Assembly: GCA_034090805.1 (NCBI GenBank)
Contig: JAXDRV010000050.1
Location: 1 to 6,005 of the forward strand
Direction of reading: 5' to 3'
Origin: Ornithomonoglobus_A sp034090805
GTDB lineage: Bacteria > Bacillota > Clostridia > UBA1381
Length of the DNA stretch: 6,005 nt
Both the position numbers and the translations under genes were made by a program. Below are positions 1 to 5,385 of the stretch, one piece after another. Below the pieces are notes generated by a model, which saw only the letters and a program-made list of their open reading frames with translations, searched no databases and had not been told where the DNA came from. Position 1 is the stretch's first letter; each line of letters starts with the position of its first letter.

Positions 1-52
1 TCGTCCCTCAAGAAGGCAATCTGCTTGTGTCTTTTCCACGTTATGATTTGTG

Positions 53-69
53 CCGCCGCAGGGCGGCGG
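53..69 (+). other. GC-rich perfect hairpin in the feoB leader
   Basis: CCGCCGC (53-59) and GCGGCGG (63-69) are perfect complements with a 3-base loop, ending 3 bases before the GGAGG of feoB. No T-run follows, so it is not a standard intrinsic terminator. It may separate an upstream gene from feoB or affect feoB translation or mRNA stability; that is inference. Bases 1-52 show no gene that I can assign. Confidence 0.6.
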
Positions 70-72
70 AAT

Positions 73-77
73 GGAGG
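73..77 (+). promoter_or_regulatory. feoB ribosome binding site (decides the start)
   Basis: GGAGG lies 6 bases before the ATG at 84. The feoB frame stays open to the left window edge (with a GTG at 27), so this site is the main reason to start the protein at 84 rather than further upstream. The stretch from 27 to 83 would add 19 residues not expected before the G1 motif. Confidence 0.85.
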
Positions 78-83
78 ATTAAA

Positions 84-2549
84 ATGAATTTTAAAATAGC
101 GTTGGCGGGAAATCCGAACTGCGGAAAGACCACTCTTTTCAATGCGCTTACCGGTCAAAATCAGTTTGTCGGCAACTGGCCGGGGGTTACGGTCGAAAAG
201 AAGGAGGGCAAGCTAAAAAAGCATGACGGAATTACAATAACGGATTTGCCGGGAATATATTCGCTTTCGCCGTACACTCTTGAGGAGGTTGTCGCAAGGA
301 ATTATCTTGTAAATGAGCGGCCGGACGCAATATTAAATATTGTTGACGGAACGAATCTCGAAAGAAACCTGTATCTTACAACACAGCTTACGGAGCTTGG
401 TATTCCCGTAGTTGTGGCTGTAAATATGATGGATATTGTGCGTAAAAACGGCGACAGGATTGATATTGCCGAGCTGTCGCGCGAGATAGGGTGCAAGGTG
501 GTGGAAATCTCCGCACTCAAGGGAGCGGGAGTTGAAGAAGCGGCATCGGCGGCTGTCGCTGCGGCTGAAAACGGGCGAACGGTGCCTATGCACACGTTTT
601 CCGGAGCGGTAGAGCATGCCATAGCACATATTGAGGAGGCAGTTCTGCACGATATGCCGGAGGAGCGGCAGCGGTGGTATGCGATAAAGCTTTTTGAGCG
701 TGATCAAAAGGCTATAGAGGCTCTCGGTATTTCCAAGGAAACAATGGCGCATATCGAAAAGGATATTGCGGCAGCGGAAAAGGAGCTTGACGATGATGCG
801 GAAAGCATTATCACAAACGAAAGGTACATATATATTGCACAGCTTATGAAGGGGTGCTGCAAAAAGAAAAATAAAGGCGGTCTGACGGTTTCCGATAAAA
901 TAGACAAGGTTGTTACAAACAGATGGCTCGGACTTCCGATTTTTGCGGCGGTTATGTTTCTTGTTTATTATATATCCATGGTAACGATAGGAACGTCGGC
1001 AACCGACTGGGCGAACGACGGATTGTTCGGCGACGGCTGGCATTTGTTCGGGATAGGCTCGTCAGCCTACGGCGATGCCGCAGACGAGTTTGTCAATGCG
1101 GAGCAGATTGTGAACGGATATATTGATTTTGCCGAGGAAAACGGAGTCGATACATCTGCGGTAAGAGAAACGCTCGATTCGGAGGGTGATGGCTTTGGCG
1201 CTCTTTTGAAATTTGAAAAGGATGCGGAAAAATTTTCCGAGGTGTCGTATACTGTGGTTGACGAGGAAACCATGGCGGACGAGGAGGTTACGGCATCGTA
1301 TGAGGAGTTGTCGGCGGCGGTTGAAACGTATGAAAAATACGGCTTTGACGGTCCTGACCCGGCTGAATACGGAATATGGATTCCGGGTATTCCCGTGCTT
1401 GCGGAAAGAGGGCTTGACGCTGCGGGCTGCGCCGAATGGCTTAAGGGGCTTATTCTCGACGGTATCGTAGCCGGTGTCGGAGCTGTGCTTGGATTTGTGC
1501 CGCAGATGCTTGTATTGTTTTTGCTGCTTGCATTTTTGGAGGCGTGCGGATACATGGCTCGTATTGCATTTGTTCTTGACAGAGTTTTCAGAAAATTCGG
1601 ATTATCGGGGAAATCGTTTATCCCAATGCTGATAGGAACAGGCTGCGGAGTGCCGGGAATTATGGCATCACGCACAATAGAAAATGACCGTGACAGAAAG
1701 ATGACGATAATGACTACAACATTTATACCGTGCGGAGCAAAGGTTCCGTTCATTGCCATGATAGCGGGAGCGATTTTCGGCGGTTCGGCATGGGTGGCGG
1801 TTTCGGCGTATTTTGTCGGAATGGCGGCAATTATCGTGTCGGGAATAATGCTCAAAAAGACGAGAAGCTTTGCCGGAGAGCCTGCGCCCTTCGTCATGGA
1901 GCTGCCGGCATATCATATGCCGACACTGCCAAATGTACTGCGCTCCATGTGGGAAAGAGGGTGGTCGTTCATCAAAAAAGCCGGAACGATAATTTTGCTT
2001 TCAACTATAGCGGTATGGTTTATGACTTACTTCGGATTTGTTGACGGAGGATTTGCAATGCTGTCCGAGGAGCAGATTGACAAAAGCATACTTGCGTATA
2101 TCGGCAATGGGATAGCGTGGATATTCGCTCCGCTCGGCTGGGGAAACTGGCAGTCGGCGGTGGCGTCGATTACGGGACTTGTCGCAAAGGAAAATATAGT
2201 CGGAACGATGGGTATTCTCTACGGCGGAACGGGGACGGTTTACGGCAATATTGCAGAGTCATTCACAAGGGTGAGCGGATATTCGTTCCTTGTGTTTAAT
2301 CTGCTGTGCGCTCCGTGCTTTGCGGCTATCGGAGCGATAAAGCGTGAGATGAACAATGCAAAATGGACATGGTTTGCGATAGGATACCAGTGCGGCTTTG
2401 CGTATGCGATTGCGCTGATAGTAAATCAATTCGGACTGCTGTTTACGGGAAACGCAAATGCGGCGGGTTTGATTTTTGCCGCAGCGGTGCTTGTGTTCAT
2501 GCTATATATGCTGTTCAGACCTTGCGGCAAACATTTAATTGATAGGTAA
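84..2549 (+). CDS. feoB: Ferrous iron transport protein B (FeoB), full length
   Basis: Encodes an 821-residue inner-membrane Fe(II) transporter with an N-terminal G protein domain. All five G motifs are visible: G1 GNPNCGKT (9-16), switch I with GVTVE (34-38), G3 DLPG (54-57), G4 NMMD (114-117) and G5 SALKG (143-147). A helical linker region follows, then a Lys-rich stretch with a CC pair (258-264) before the first membrane segment (about 282-302). The membrane part carries the two FeoB gate repeats, with GTGCGVPGIMASR (518-530) and FIPCGAKVP (547-555) in the first, and LCAPC (741-745) and GYQCG (767-771) in the second. The ATG at 84 is chosen because GGAGG at 73-77 lies 6 bases upstream and the protein then begins directly with the G domain. 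The loop between the first membrane segment and the next (about 303-453) is much longer than in E. coli FeoB and very acidic. The next gene encodes a FeoB-associated small protein, supporting the call. Family assignment is certain; the role of the insert is unknown. Confidence 0.98.
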   Translation: MNFKIALAGNPNCGKTTLFNALTGQNQFVGNWPGVTVEKKEGKLKKHDGITITDLPGIYSLSPYTLEEVVARNYLVNERPDAILNIVDGTNLERNLYLTTQLTELGIPVVVAVNMMDIVRKNGDRIDIAELSREIGCKVVEISALKGAGVEEAASAAVAAAENGRTVPMHTFSGAVEHAIAHIEEAVLHDMPEERQRWYAIKLFERDQKAIEALGISKETMAHIEKDIAAAEKELDDDAESIITNERYIYIAQLMKGCCKKKNKGGLTVSDKIDKVVTNRWLGLPIFAAVMFLVYYISMVTIGTSATDWANDGLFGDGWHLFGIGSSAYGDAADEFVNAEQIVNGYIDFAEENGVDTSAVRETLDSEGDGFGALLKFEKDAEKFSEVSYTVVDEETMADEEVTASYEELSAAVETYEKYGFDGPDPAEYGIWIPGIPVLAERGLDAAGCAEWLKGLILDGIVAGVGAVLGFVPQMLVLFLLLAFLEACGYMARIAFVLDRVFRKFGLSGKSFIPMLIGTGCGVPGIMASRTIENDRDRKMTIMTTTFIPCGAKVPFIAMIAGAIFGGSAWVAVSAYFVGMAAIIVSGIMLKKTRSFAGEPAPFVMELPAYHMPTLPNVLRSMWERGWSFIKKAGTIILLSTIAVWFMTYFGFVDGGFAMLSEEQIDKSILAYIGNGIAWIFAPLGWGNWQSAVASITGLVAKENIVGTMGILYGGTGTVYGNIAESFTRVSGYSFLVFNLLCAPCFAAIGAIKREMNNAKWTWFAIGYQCGFAYAIALIVNQFGLLFTGNANAAGLIFAAAVLVFMLYMLFRPCGKHLIDR

Positions 2550-2595
2550 TTGTAAAACTTGAGATTTTCTTGGGATCTGCGATGCTTCTGATTAC

Positions 2596-2617
2596 GGGGC
2601 GGCAGGGACACCGCCCC
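2596..2617. other. GC-rich hairpin downstream of feoB
   Basis: GGGGCGG (2596-2602) pairs perfectly with CCGCCCC (2611-2617) across an 8-base loop, 46 bases after the feoB stop codon. No T-tract follows on the plus strand and no A-tract precedes it, so an ordinary intrinsic terminator is not supported. It could be a 3' stabilising structure or the remnant of a dispersed repeat. The rest of 2550-2700 shows no reading frame or motif that I recognise. Confidence 0.5.
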
Positions 2618-2700
2618 CTACACACCCTCGCTCTCGCTTGGAACTTACCAAAACTTAATCATAAGCATCATAAACTCTTCCCAAAATGCAATTTTTTATA

Positions 2701-2787
2701 GGATTTGAGAGTGTTTTTGAGTTTGTTCGGACGAGTTACCGCAAGGGATGTTTGAGTACGAATAAATTCAAAAACACTCTCAAATCC
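2701..2787. repeat. Long inverted repeat (87 bases, 20-bp perfect arms)
   Basis: The arms at 2701-2720 and 2768-2787 are perfect reverse complements over 20 bp. In RNA the pairing continues through 2721-2729 with 2759-2767 (seven Watson-Crick and two G-U pairs), giving 29 uninterrupted pairs. After a single mismatch there are two further pairs (2731-2757, 2732-2756), leaving a loop of about 23 bases. It lies between feoB and the gene for its small partner, 48 bases before the latter's start codon. No transposase, target-site duplication or T-run adjoins it. It could be a miniature mobile element, an RNase III processing site or a transcript-level control between the two genes. The structure is certain; its function is not known. 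Confidence 0.9.
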
Positions 2788-2835
2788 CAAACCGACATTT
2801 TACAATTAACTAATTTATTTTAAGGAGGGAGCATA

Positions 2836-3015
2836 ATGCTTGCTTGGGTTTTAAACAATATTTCAACAATTATAATATGTGCGGCTATCATAGCGGCGGC
2901 GGTCGGTATTATTGCATCGTGGATAAGGAATAAAAAGCGGGGGAAATCCTCGTGCGGCTGCGGCTGTCAAGGCTGCGCAATGAACGGAATGTGCGGCGGC
3001 AGTCGGAGGGAATGA
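2836..3015 (+). CDS. FeoB-associated Cys-rich small membrane protein
   Basis: A 59-residue protein starting at ATG 2836, with a strong AAGGAGGG ribosome binding site at 2822-2829. An N-terminal hydrophobic segment (about residues 8-30, with a Cys at 15) is followed by a basic stop-transfer patch (RNKKRGK, 31-37). A short C-terminal tail carries five Cys: CGCGCQGC (40-47) and C53. This layout, one membrane helix, a basic patch and a C-terminal Cys cluster, matches the FeoB-associated Cys-rich membrane protein family found beside feoB in Firmicutes. The basic patch predicts a cytoplasmic tail, placing the Cys cluster where it could bind iron or interact with FeoB; this is inference. It follows feoB on the same strand 286 bases away, so co-transcription is possible, though the inverted repeat lies between them. 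I found no convincing separate promoter. Confidence 0.88.
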   Translation: MLAWVLNNISTIIICAAIIAAAVGIIASWIRNKKRGKSSCGCGCQGCAMNGMCGGSRRE

Positions 3016-3038
3016 CGGAATACACCGCCGTTACAGAG

Positions 3039-3081
3039 AAAAAGTACGGCTTGACCGAATCAAGCCGTACAGATGATTTTT
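3039..3081. terminator. Bidirectional intrinsic terminator between convergent units
   Basis: GTACGGCTTGA (3044-3054) and TCAAGCCGTAC (3060-3070) form a perfect 11-bp stem with a 5-base CCGAA loop. On the minus strand the stem is followed immediately by TTTTT (complement of 3039-3043), a textbook terminator for the pfp-larB operon, beginning 9 bases after the larB stop. On the plus strand a TTTTT run (3077-3081) comes 6 bases after the stem, so termination of the Feo transcript is plausible but weaker. The plus-strand T-run overlaps the larB stop codon. Confidence 0.88.
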
Positions 3082-3826
3082 AGATTCTGTTAATCATATT
3101 TGCAATGTATCCTGCACCGAAGCCGTTATCTATGTTTACAACGCTGACGTTGCTGGAGCAGGAGTTAAGCATCGCCAAAAGAGCAGCCATGCCGCCGAAG
3201 GACGCTCCGTATCCAACGCTTGTCGGAACGGCTATAACAGGGCAGTCGGCAATACCGCCAACTACGCTTGCGAGAGCACCCTCCATTCCGGCAACGGCGA
3301 TAATTACCTTTGCTTTTGCTATCTCGTCCGCATGGGACAGCAGACGGTGAAGACCGGCAACACCTACGTCATAAAGCCGCACGACACGGCTGCCGAGAGC
3401 CTCTGCGGTGAGAGCCGCCTCCTCGGCAACGGGCATATCGCTCGTACCGGCGGAAACAACCGCTATGCTTGTTGAGGTGCTTGGCTTGGGGATAGCTCCC
3501 GCAATGCCTATGCGGCCGATTTCGTGGTATTCAAGCGGAAGGGTGAGATTTATTTCATCTGCGGCGGCGGAGGATAATCGTGTAATAAGTACGGTTTCCT
3601 GCCCGCCGTCAAGCATTGTACGTGCGATTTCCGTAATCTGTGACGGAGTTTTTCCTTCTCCGTATATAACCTCTGCCGTGCCGGAGCGTATTGCTCGGTG
3701 AGTATCAGGCTTTGCAAAACCGAGATCCTCATACGGCGCAAGCCTAAAACGTGTCACCGCCTCGTCAACCGAAAGACTGCCGTCCGCAACGGAACGTAGC
3801 AGCTCCTTTAAATCATTTTGAGTCAT
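3080..3826 (-). CDS. larB: LarB, pyridinium-3,5-biscarboxylic acid mononucleotide synthase
   Basis: A 248-residue protein, close to the usual LarB length. LarB carboxylates the pyridinium ring of nicotinic acid adenine dinucleotide and releases AMP, giving the first intermediate of the nickel-pincer cofactor of lactate racemase-type enzymes. The N-terminal part carries DLGFAKPDTHRAIRSGTAEV (34-53) and GEGKTP (56-61). The C-terminal PurE-like domain (about 118-245) has VVSAGTSDMPVAEEAA (123-138), YDVGVAGLHRLL (152-163), AVAGMEGALASVVGG (177-191), PTSVGYGASFGG (201-212) and NIDNGFGAG (231-239). C223, in MLNSC, appears equivalent to the Cys reported to attach covalently to the substrate ring in Lactobacillus LarB; this is from memory and not aligned. 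The start codon is 5 bases after the pfp stop, and the AAGGAA ribosome binding site (3835-3840) lies in the last pfp codons, so the two are probably translationally coupled. larC and larE are absent from the window. Such proteins are often mislabelled as PurE-like or NCAIR mutase. Confidence 0.95.
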   Translation of the reverse strand: MTQNDLKELLRSVADGSLSVDEAVTRFRLAPYEDLGFAKPDTHRAIRSGTAEVIYGEGKTPSQITEIARTMLDGGQETVLITRLSSAAADEINLTLPLEYHEIGRIGIAGAIPKPSTSTSIAVVSAGTSDMPVAEEAALTAEALGSRVVRLYDVGVAGLHRLLSHADEIAKAKVIIAVAGMEGALASVVGGIADCPVIAVPTSVGYGASFGGMAALLAMLNSCSSNVSVVNIDNGFGAGYIANMINRI

Positions 3827-3831
3827 AATCT

Positions 3832-5067
3832 TTATTCCTTACTGTCAATAGACAAATGTCTGGGCAGACCGTCAACCATGAACGGAGCAAGCTCGCCTAT
3901 TATAAGCGGACGTGCGTATTCTTCAAAATCCTTTGTGACATATGTCCCGTCGGCGGTAATCCACTCCGTAGGTACGCATTTTTCCTTATTGGCAATGAGC
4001 CGTATATCACAGGTGTCGGTCACTGCGCCGTAGGGAATGTTTGATGTACGCTTTATAATAATCATCTGCCCCGTTTTTCCGGCAACGGCGGCCGCAACAG
4101 CCTCTCCGCCGACCATGTACGCCTCTGTTATATCACGGCGCGAAACCATATGCGATGCGCATCGCTGCAAAGTGGAAAACTCTATTCCCCTTGCTTTTAT
4201 GCCGATATTTTCCGAAACAAAATCCGCAAGATGGAGAGCAGTACCCCTGAGCATTTTGTGACCGAACGCATCTTCAACCATGCCTGCAAACGGAGATTCG
4301 CAGACGTATTTTCCGTCAGCAGTTTTAATTCCTTCGGAAACCGCAACCACAACCGTGCGCTTTTCGTCACGTATTTCCTTAACCTTTTTGATAAAAGCGT
4401 TATGGTCAAATGCCGTTTCGGGAAGATAAATCAAGTCGGGTCCGCAGCAATCCTCGGAGCGTGCAAGAGATGATGCGGCGGTAAGCCAGCCCGCATTTCT
4501 GCCCATGATTTCGACTATTGTGACGGAATCTATCGCATAAGGCGCAGCGTCAAGGATAATTTCCTTCATTGCCGCCGCAAGATACTTTGCCGCAGAGCCG
4601 TATCCGGGTGTGTGGTCTGTTACGGCGAGGTCGTTGTCGATTGTTTTCGGAACGCCCATAAAGCGTATGTCGGAATTTACCGATGCCGCATAAGCCGAAA
4701 GCTGCATGATCGTGTCCATTGAGTCGTTGCCGCCGATGTAGAAAAAGTATTTTATATCAAGCTTTTTCAAAATCCCGAAAAGCTTTTCATAAAGCTCCGG
4801 ACTTTTGTCCGCAGGCGGCATCTTAAATCGGCATGAGCCGAGAAAGGATGACGGTGTGCGCTTTAAAAGCTCAATGTCAAGCTCGTTTTTGATGTATTTT
4901 GAAAGGTCAACGTATCTTTCCTCAAGAAGTCCCTCAATTCCGTTCCTCATTCCGTAAACCGTCCCGCAGCCGAGATCCTTTGCGGTTTTAAACACTCCCA
5001 CAAGGCTCGAATTGATTACGGAGGTGGGACCTCCCGATTGTCCTACCATAACATTTCCAAGTGACAT
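3832..5067 (-). CDS. pfp: 6-phosphofructokinase, probably pyrophosphate-dependent
   Basis: A 411-residue phosphofructokinase of the group found in Clostridia and Thermotoga, phosphorylating fructose 6-phosphate to fructose 1,6-bisphosphate. Visible motifs are GQSGGPTSVIN (9-19) for phosphoryl-donor binding, GGNDSMDT (112-119), PKTIDND (140-146) with the catalytic Asp at D144, MGRNAGW (188-194) for sugar-phosphate binding, SEGI (244-247) and LQRCASH (300-306). ATP enzymes usually have GGDGS and PGTIDND. Here Asp replaces the second Gly of the first motif and Lys replaces the Gly of the second, both marks of PPi-dependent enzymes. Donor use is therefore inferred from these residues, not proven. 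The frame is open up to 5115, but ATG 5067 is chosen because AAGGAGA (5076-5082) precedes it by 8 bases and MSLGNVMVGQSGG is the natural N terminus. It is the first gene of a two-gene operon with larB. Length is within the family range. Confidence 0.95.
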   Translation of the reverse strand: MSLGNVMVGQSGGPTSVINSSLVGVFKTAKDLGCGTVYGMRNGIEGLLEERYVDLSKYIKNELDIELLKRTPSSFLGSCRFKMPPADKSPELYEKLFGILKKLDIKYFFYIGGNDSMDTIMQLSAYAASVNSDIRFMGVPKTIDNDLAVTDHTPGYGSAAKYLAAAMKEIILDAAPYAIDSVTIVEIMGRNAGWLTAASSLARSEDCCGPDLIYLPETAFDHNAFIKKVKEIRDEKRTVVVAVSEGIKTADGKYVCESPFAGMVEDAFGHKMLRGTALHLADFVSENIGIKARGIEFSTLQRCASHMVSRRDITEAYMVGGEAVAAAVAGKTGQMIIIKRTSNIPYGAVTDTCDIRLIANKEKCVPTEWITADGTYVTKDFEEYARPLIIGELAPFMVDGLPRHLSIDSKE

Positions 5068-5075
5068 AAATATTT

Positions 5076-5082
5076 TCTCCTT
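5076..5082 (-). promoter_or_regulatory. pfp ribosome binding site (decides the start)
   Basis: AAGGAGA on the minus strand lies 8 bases before the ATG at 5067. This favours a start 16 codons inside the longest open frame, whose extra N-terminal residues (encoded 5068-5115) do not resemble phosphofructokinase. Confidence 0.85.
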
Positions 5083-5138
5083 TTGCATAAAGTGAATCAT
5101 GGCATCAAACACCACATTATCAATATATTTTTGTTAAT

Positions 5139-5147
5139 TTTATAACA
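5139..5147 (-). promoter_or_regulatory. Candidate extended -10 promoter for pfp-larB
   Basis: On the minus strand TGTTATAAA forms an extended -10 element (TG at 5147-5146, TATAAA at 5144-5139). A TTTACA (5170-5165) sits 20 bases upstream, too far for an ideal -35, but an extended -10 does not need one. Transcription would start near 5132, about 65 bases before the pfp start codon. An alternative is TTGCAA (5184-5179), 16-base spacer, TATATG (5162-5157). I cannot decide between them from sequence alone. Confidence 0.5.
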
Positions 5148-5178
5148 TAATTCCTGCATATATGTGTAAATTTTTTTG

Positions 5179-5207
5179 TTGCAATAATGCGGGATATGTG
5201 ATATAAT
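5179..5207 (+). promoter_or_regulatory. Sigma-A promoter for the flavodiiron protein gene
   Basis: TTGCAA (5179-5184) and a perfect TATAAT (5202-5207) are separated by 17 bases, with TG at 5199-5200 adding an extended -10. Transcription would start near 5214, leaving a leader of about 170 bases before the start codon at 5386. The -35 hexamer is its own reverse complement, so the same bases could serve a promoter in the other direction. Confidence 0.8.
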
Positions 5208-5214
5208 AATATCA
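5199..5214. promoter_or_regulatory. Dyad over the -10 box, possible operator
   Basis: TGATAT (5199-5204) and ATATCA (5209-5214) are inverted copies around AATA, enclosing the TATAAT box and reaching the predicted start point. A repressor bound here would block the promoter. The TGATA...TATCA ends recall Fur/PerR-family boxes, but the site is 16 bp rather than the usual 15-bp 7-1-7 form. PerR-type control of flavodiiron genes is known in Clostridium. AT-rich promoters give such dyads by chance, so this is tentative. Confidence 0.35.
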
Positions 5215-5385
5215 TAACACATATATGAATTTTTGGCAAGTATGAATTTGTAATTTATATCTGCTTGTCACGAAAAAGACGCATAAGCTTGGGAAAAGAT
5301 AAGCGGCGCATCTCGCACGTCCGTACAATATGCGAGCGATTCTTTCCCCAAACGGATGTTGTGAAAGGAGTTAATAGTTATAATC
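5215..5385 (+). other. Long, foldable 5' leader of the flavodiiron protein gene
   Basis: This stretch of about 170 bases between promoter and start codon contains no gene. Two foldable parts are visible. TGGCAAG (5234-5240) can pair with CTTGTCA (5264-5270, one G-U). TTGGGAAAAGA (5289-5299) pairs with TCTTTCCCCAA (5341-5351) with one mismatch, closing a domain with an inner stem CTCGCA/TGCGAG (5312-5317 with 5331-5336). The domain ends 12 bases before the AAAGGAG (5364-5370). No T-run follows the stems, so any control would more likely act on translation. I do not recognise a named riboswitch class. Confidence 0.5.

Noticed and set aside
27..83. feoB start at GTG 27 (19 extra residues)
   Set aside because: No ribosome binding site is placed before 27, while GGAGG at 73-77 fits ATG 84, and the G1 motif follows directly from there.
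333..1043. Long minus-strand open frames opposite feoB, including the one at 1067-1897
   Set aside because: They lie wholly inside a certain coding gene. Their translations are low-complexity Ser/Ala/Thr or Arg/Cys/His rich and match no family that I recognise.
2596..2617. Intrinsic terminator of feoB
   Set aside because: The stem is perfect but short and is not followed by a T-run on the plus strand, so it is reported only as a hairpin.
2700..2790. CRISPR-like reading of the inverted repeat: on the minus strand the 36 bases at 2750-2785 begin ATTTGAGAG and end CAAAC, like the general form of some type II-A repeats
   Set aside because: There is one copy and one diverged inverted copy, no direct repeats, no regularly sized spacers and no cas gene in the window. 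The likeness is short and explained as well by a simple stem-loop.
2690..2800. Target-site duplication flanking the inverted repeat
   Set aside because: The flanks (TTTTTATA on the left, CAAACCG on the right) are not matching direct repeats, so insertion as a mobile element is not directly supported.
2788..2835. Separate promoter for the small Cys-rich protein (TTTACA near 2800, AT-rich stretch after it)
   Set aside because: No acceptable -10 box occurs at the right spacing before the ribosome binding site.
3408..4473. Plus-strand open frames opposite larB and pfp
   Set aside because: These are antisense shadows of well-identified genes, without supporting ribosome binding sites or recognisable domains.
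5068..5115. pfp start at ATG 5115 or at ATG 5100 (+ strand coordinate of the upstream in-frame codons)
   Set aside because: The extra residues do not resemble phosphofructokinase, and the AAGGAGA site lies inside this stretch, pointing to ATG 5067.
5225..5245. Six-codon leader peptide (MNFWQV) in the flavodiiron gene leader
   Set aside because: There is no ribosome binding site before it and no attenuator-like terminator after it.
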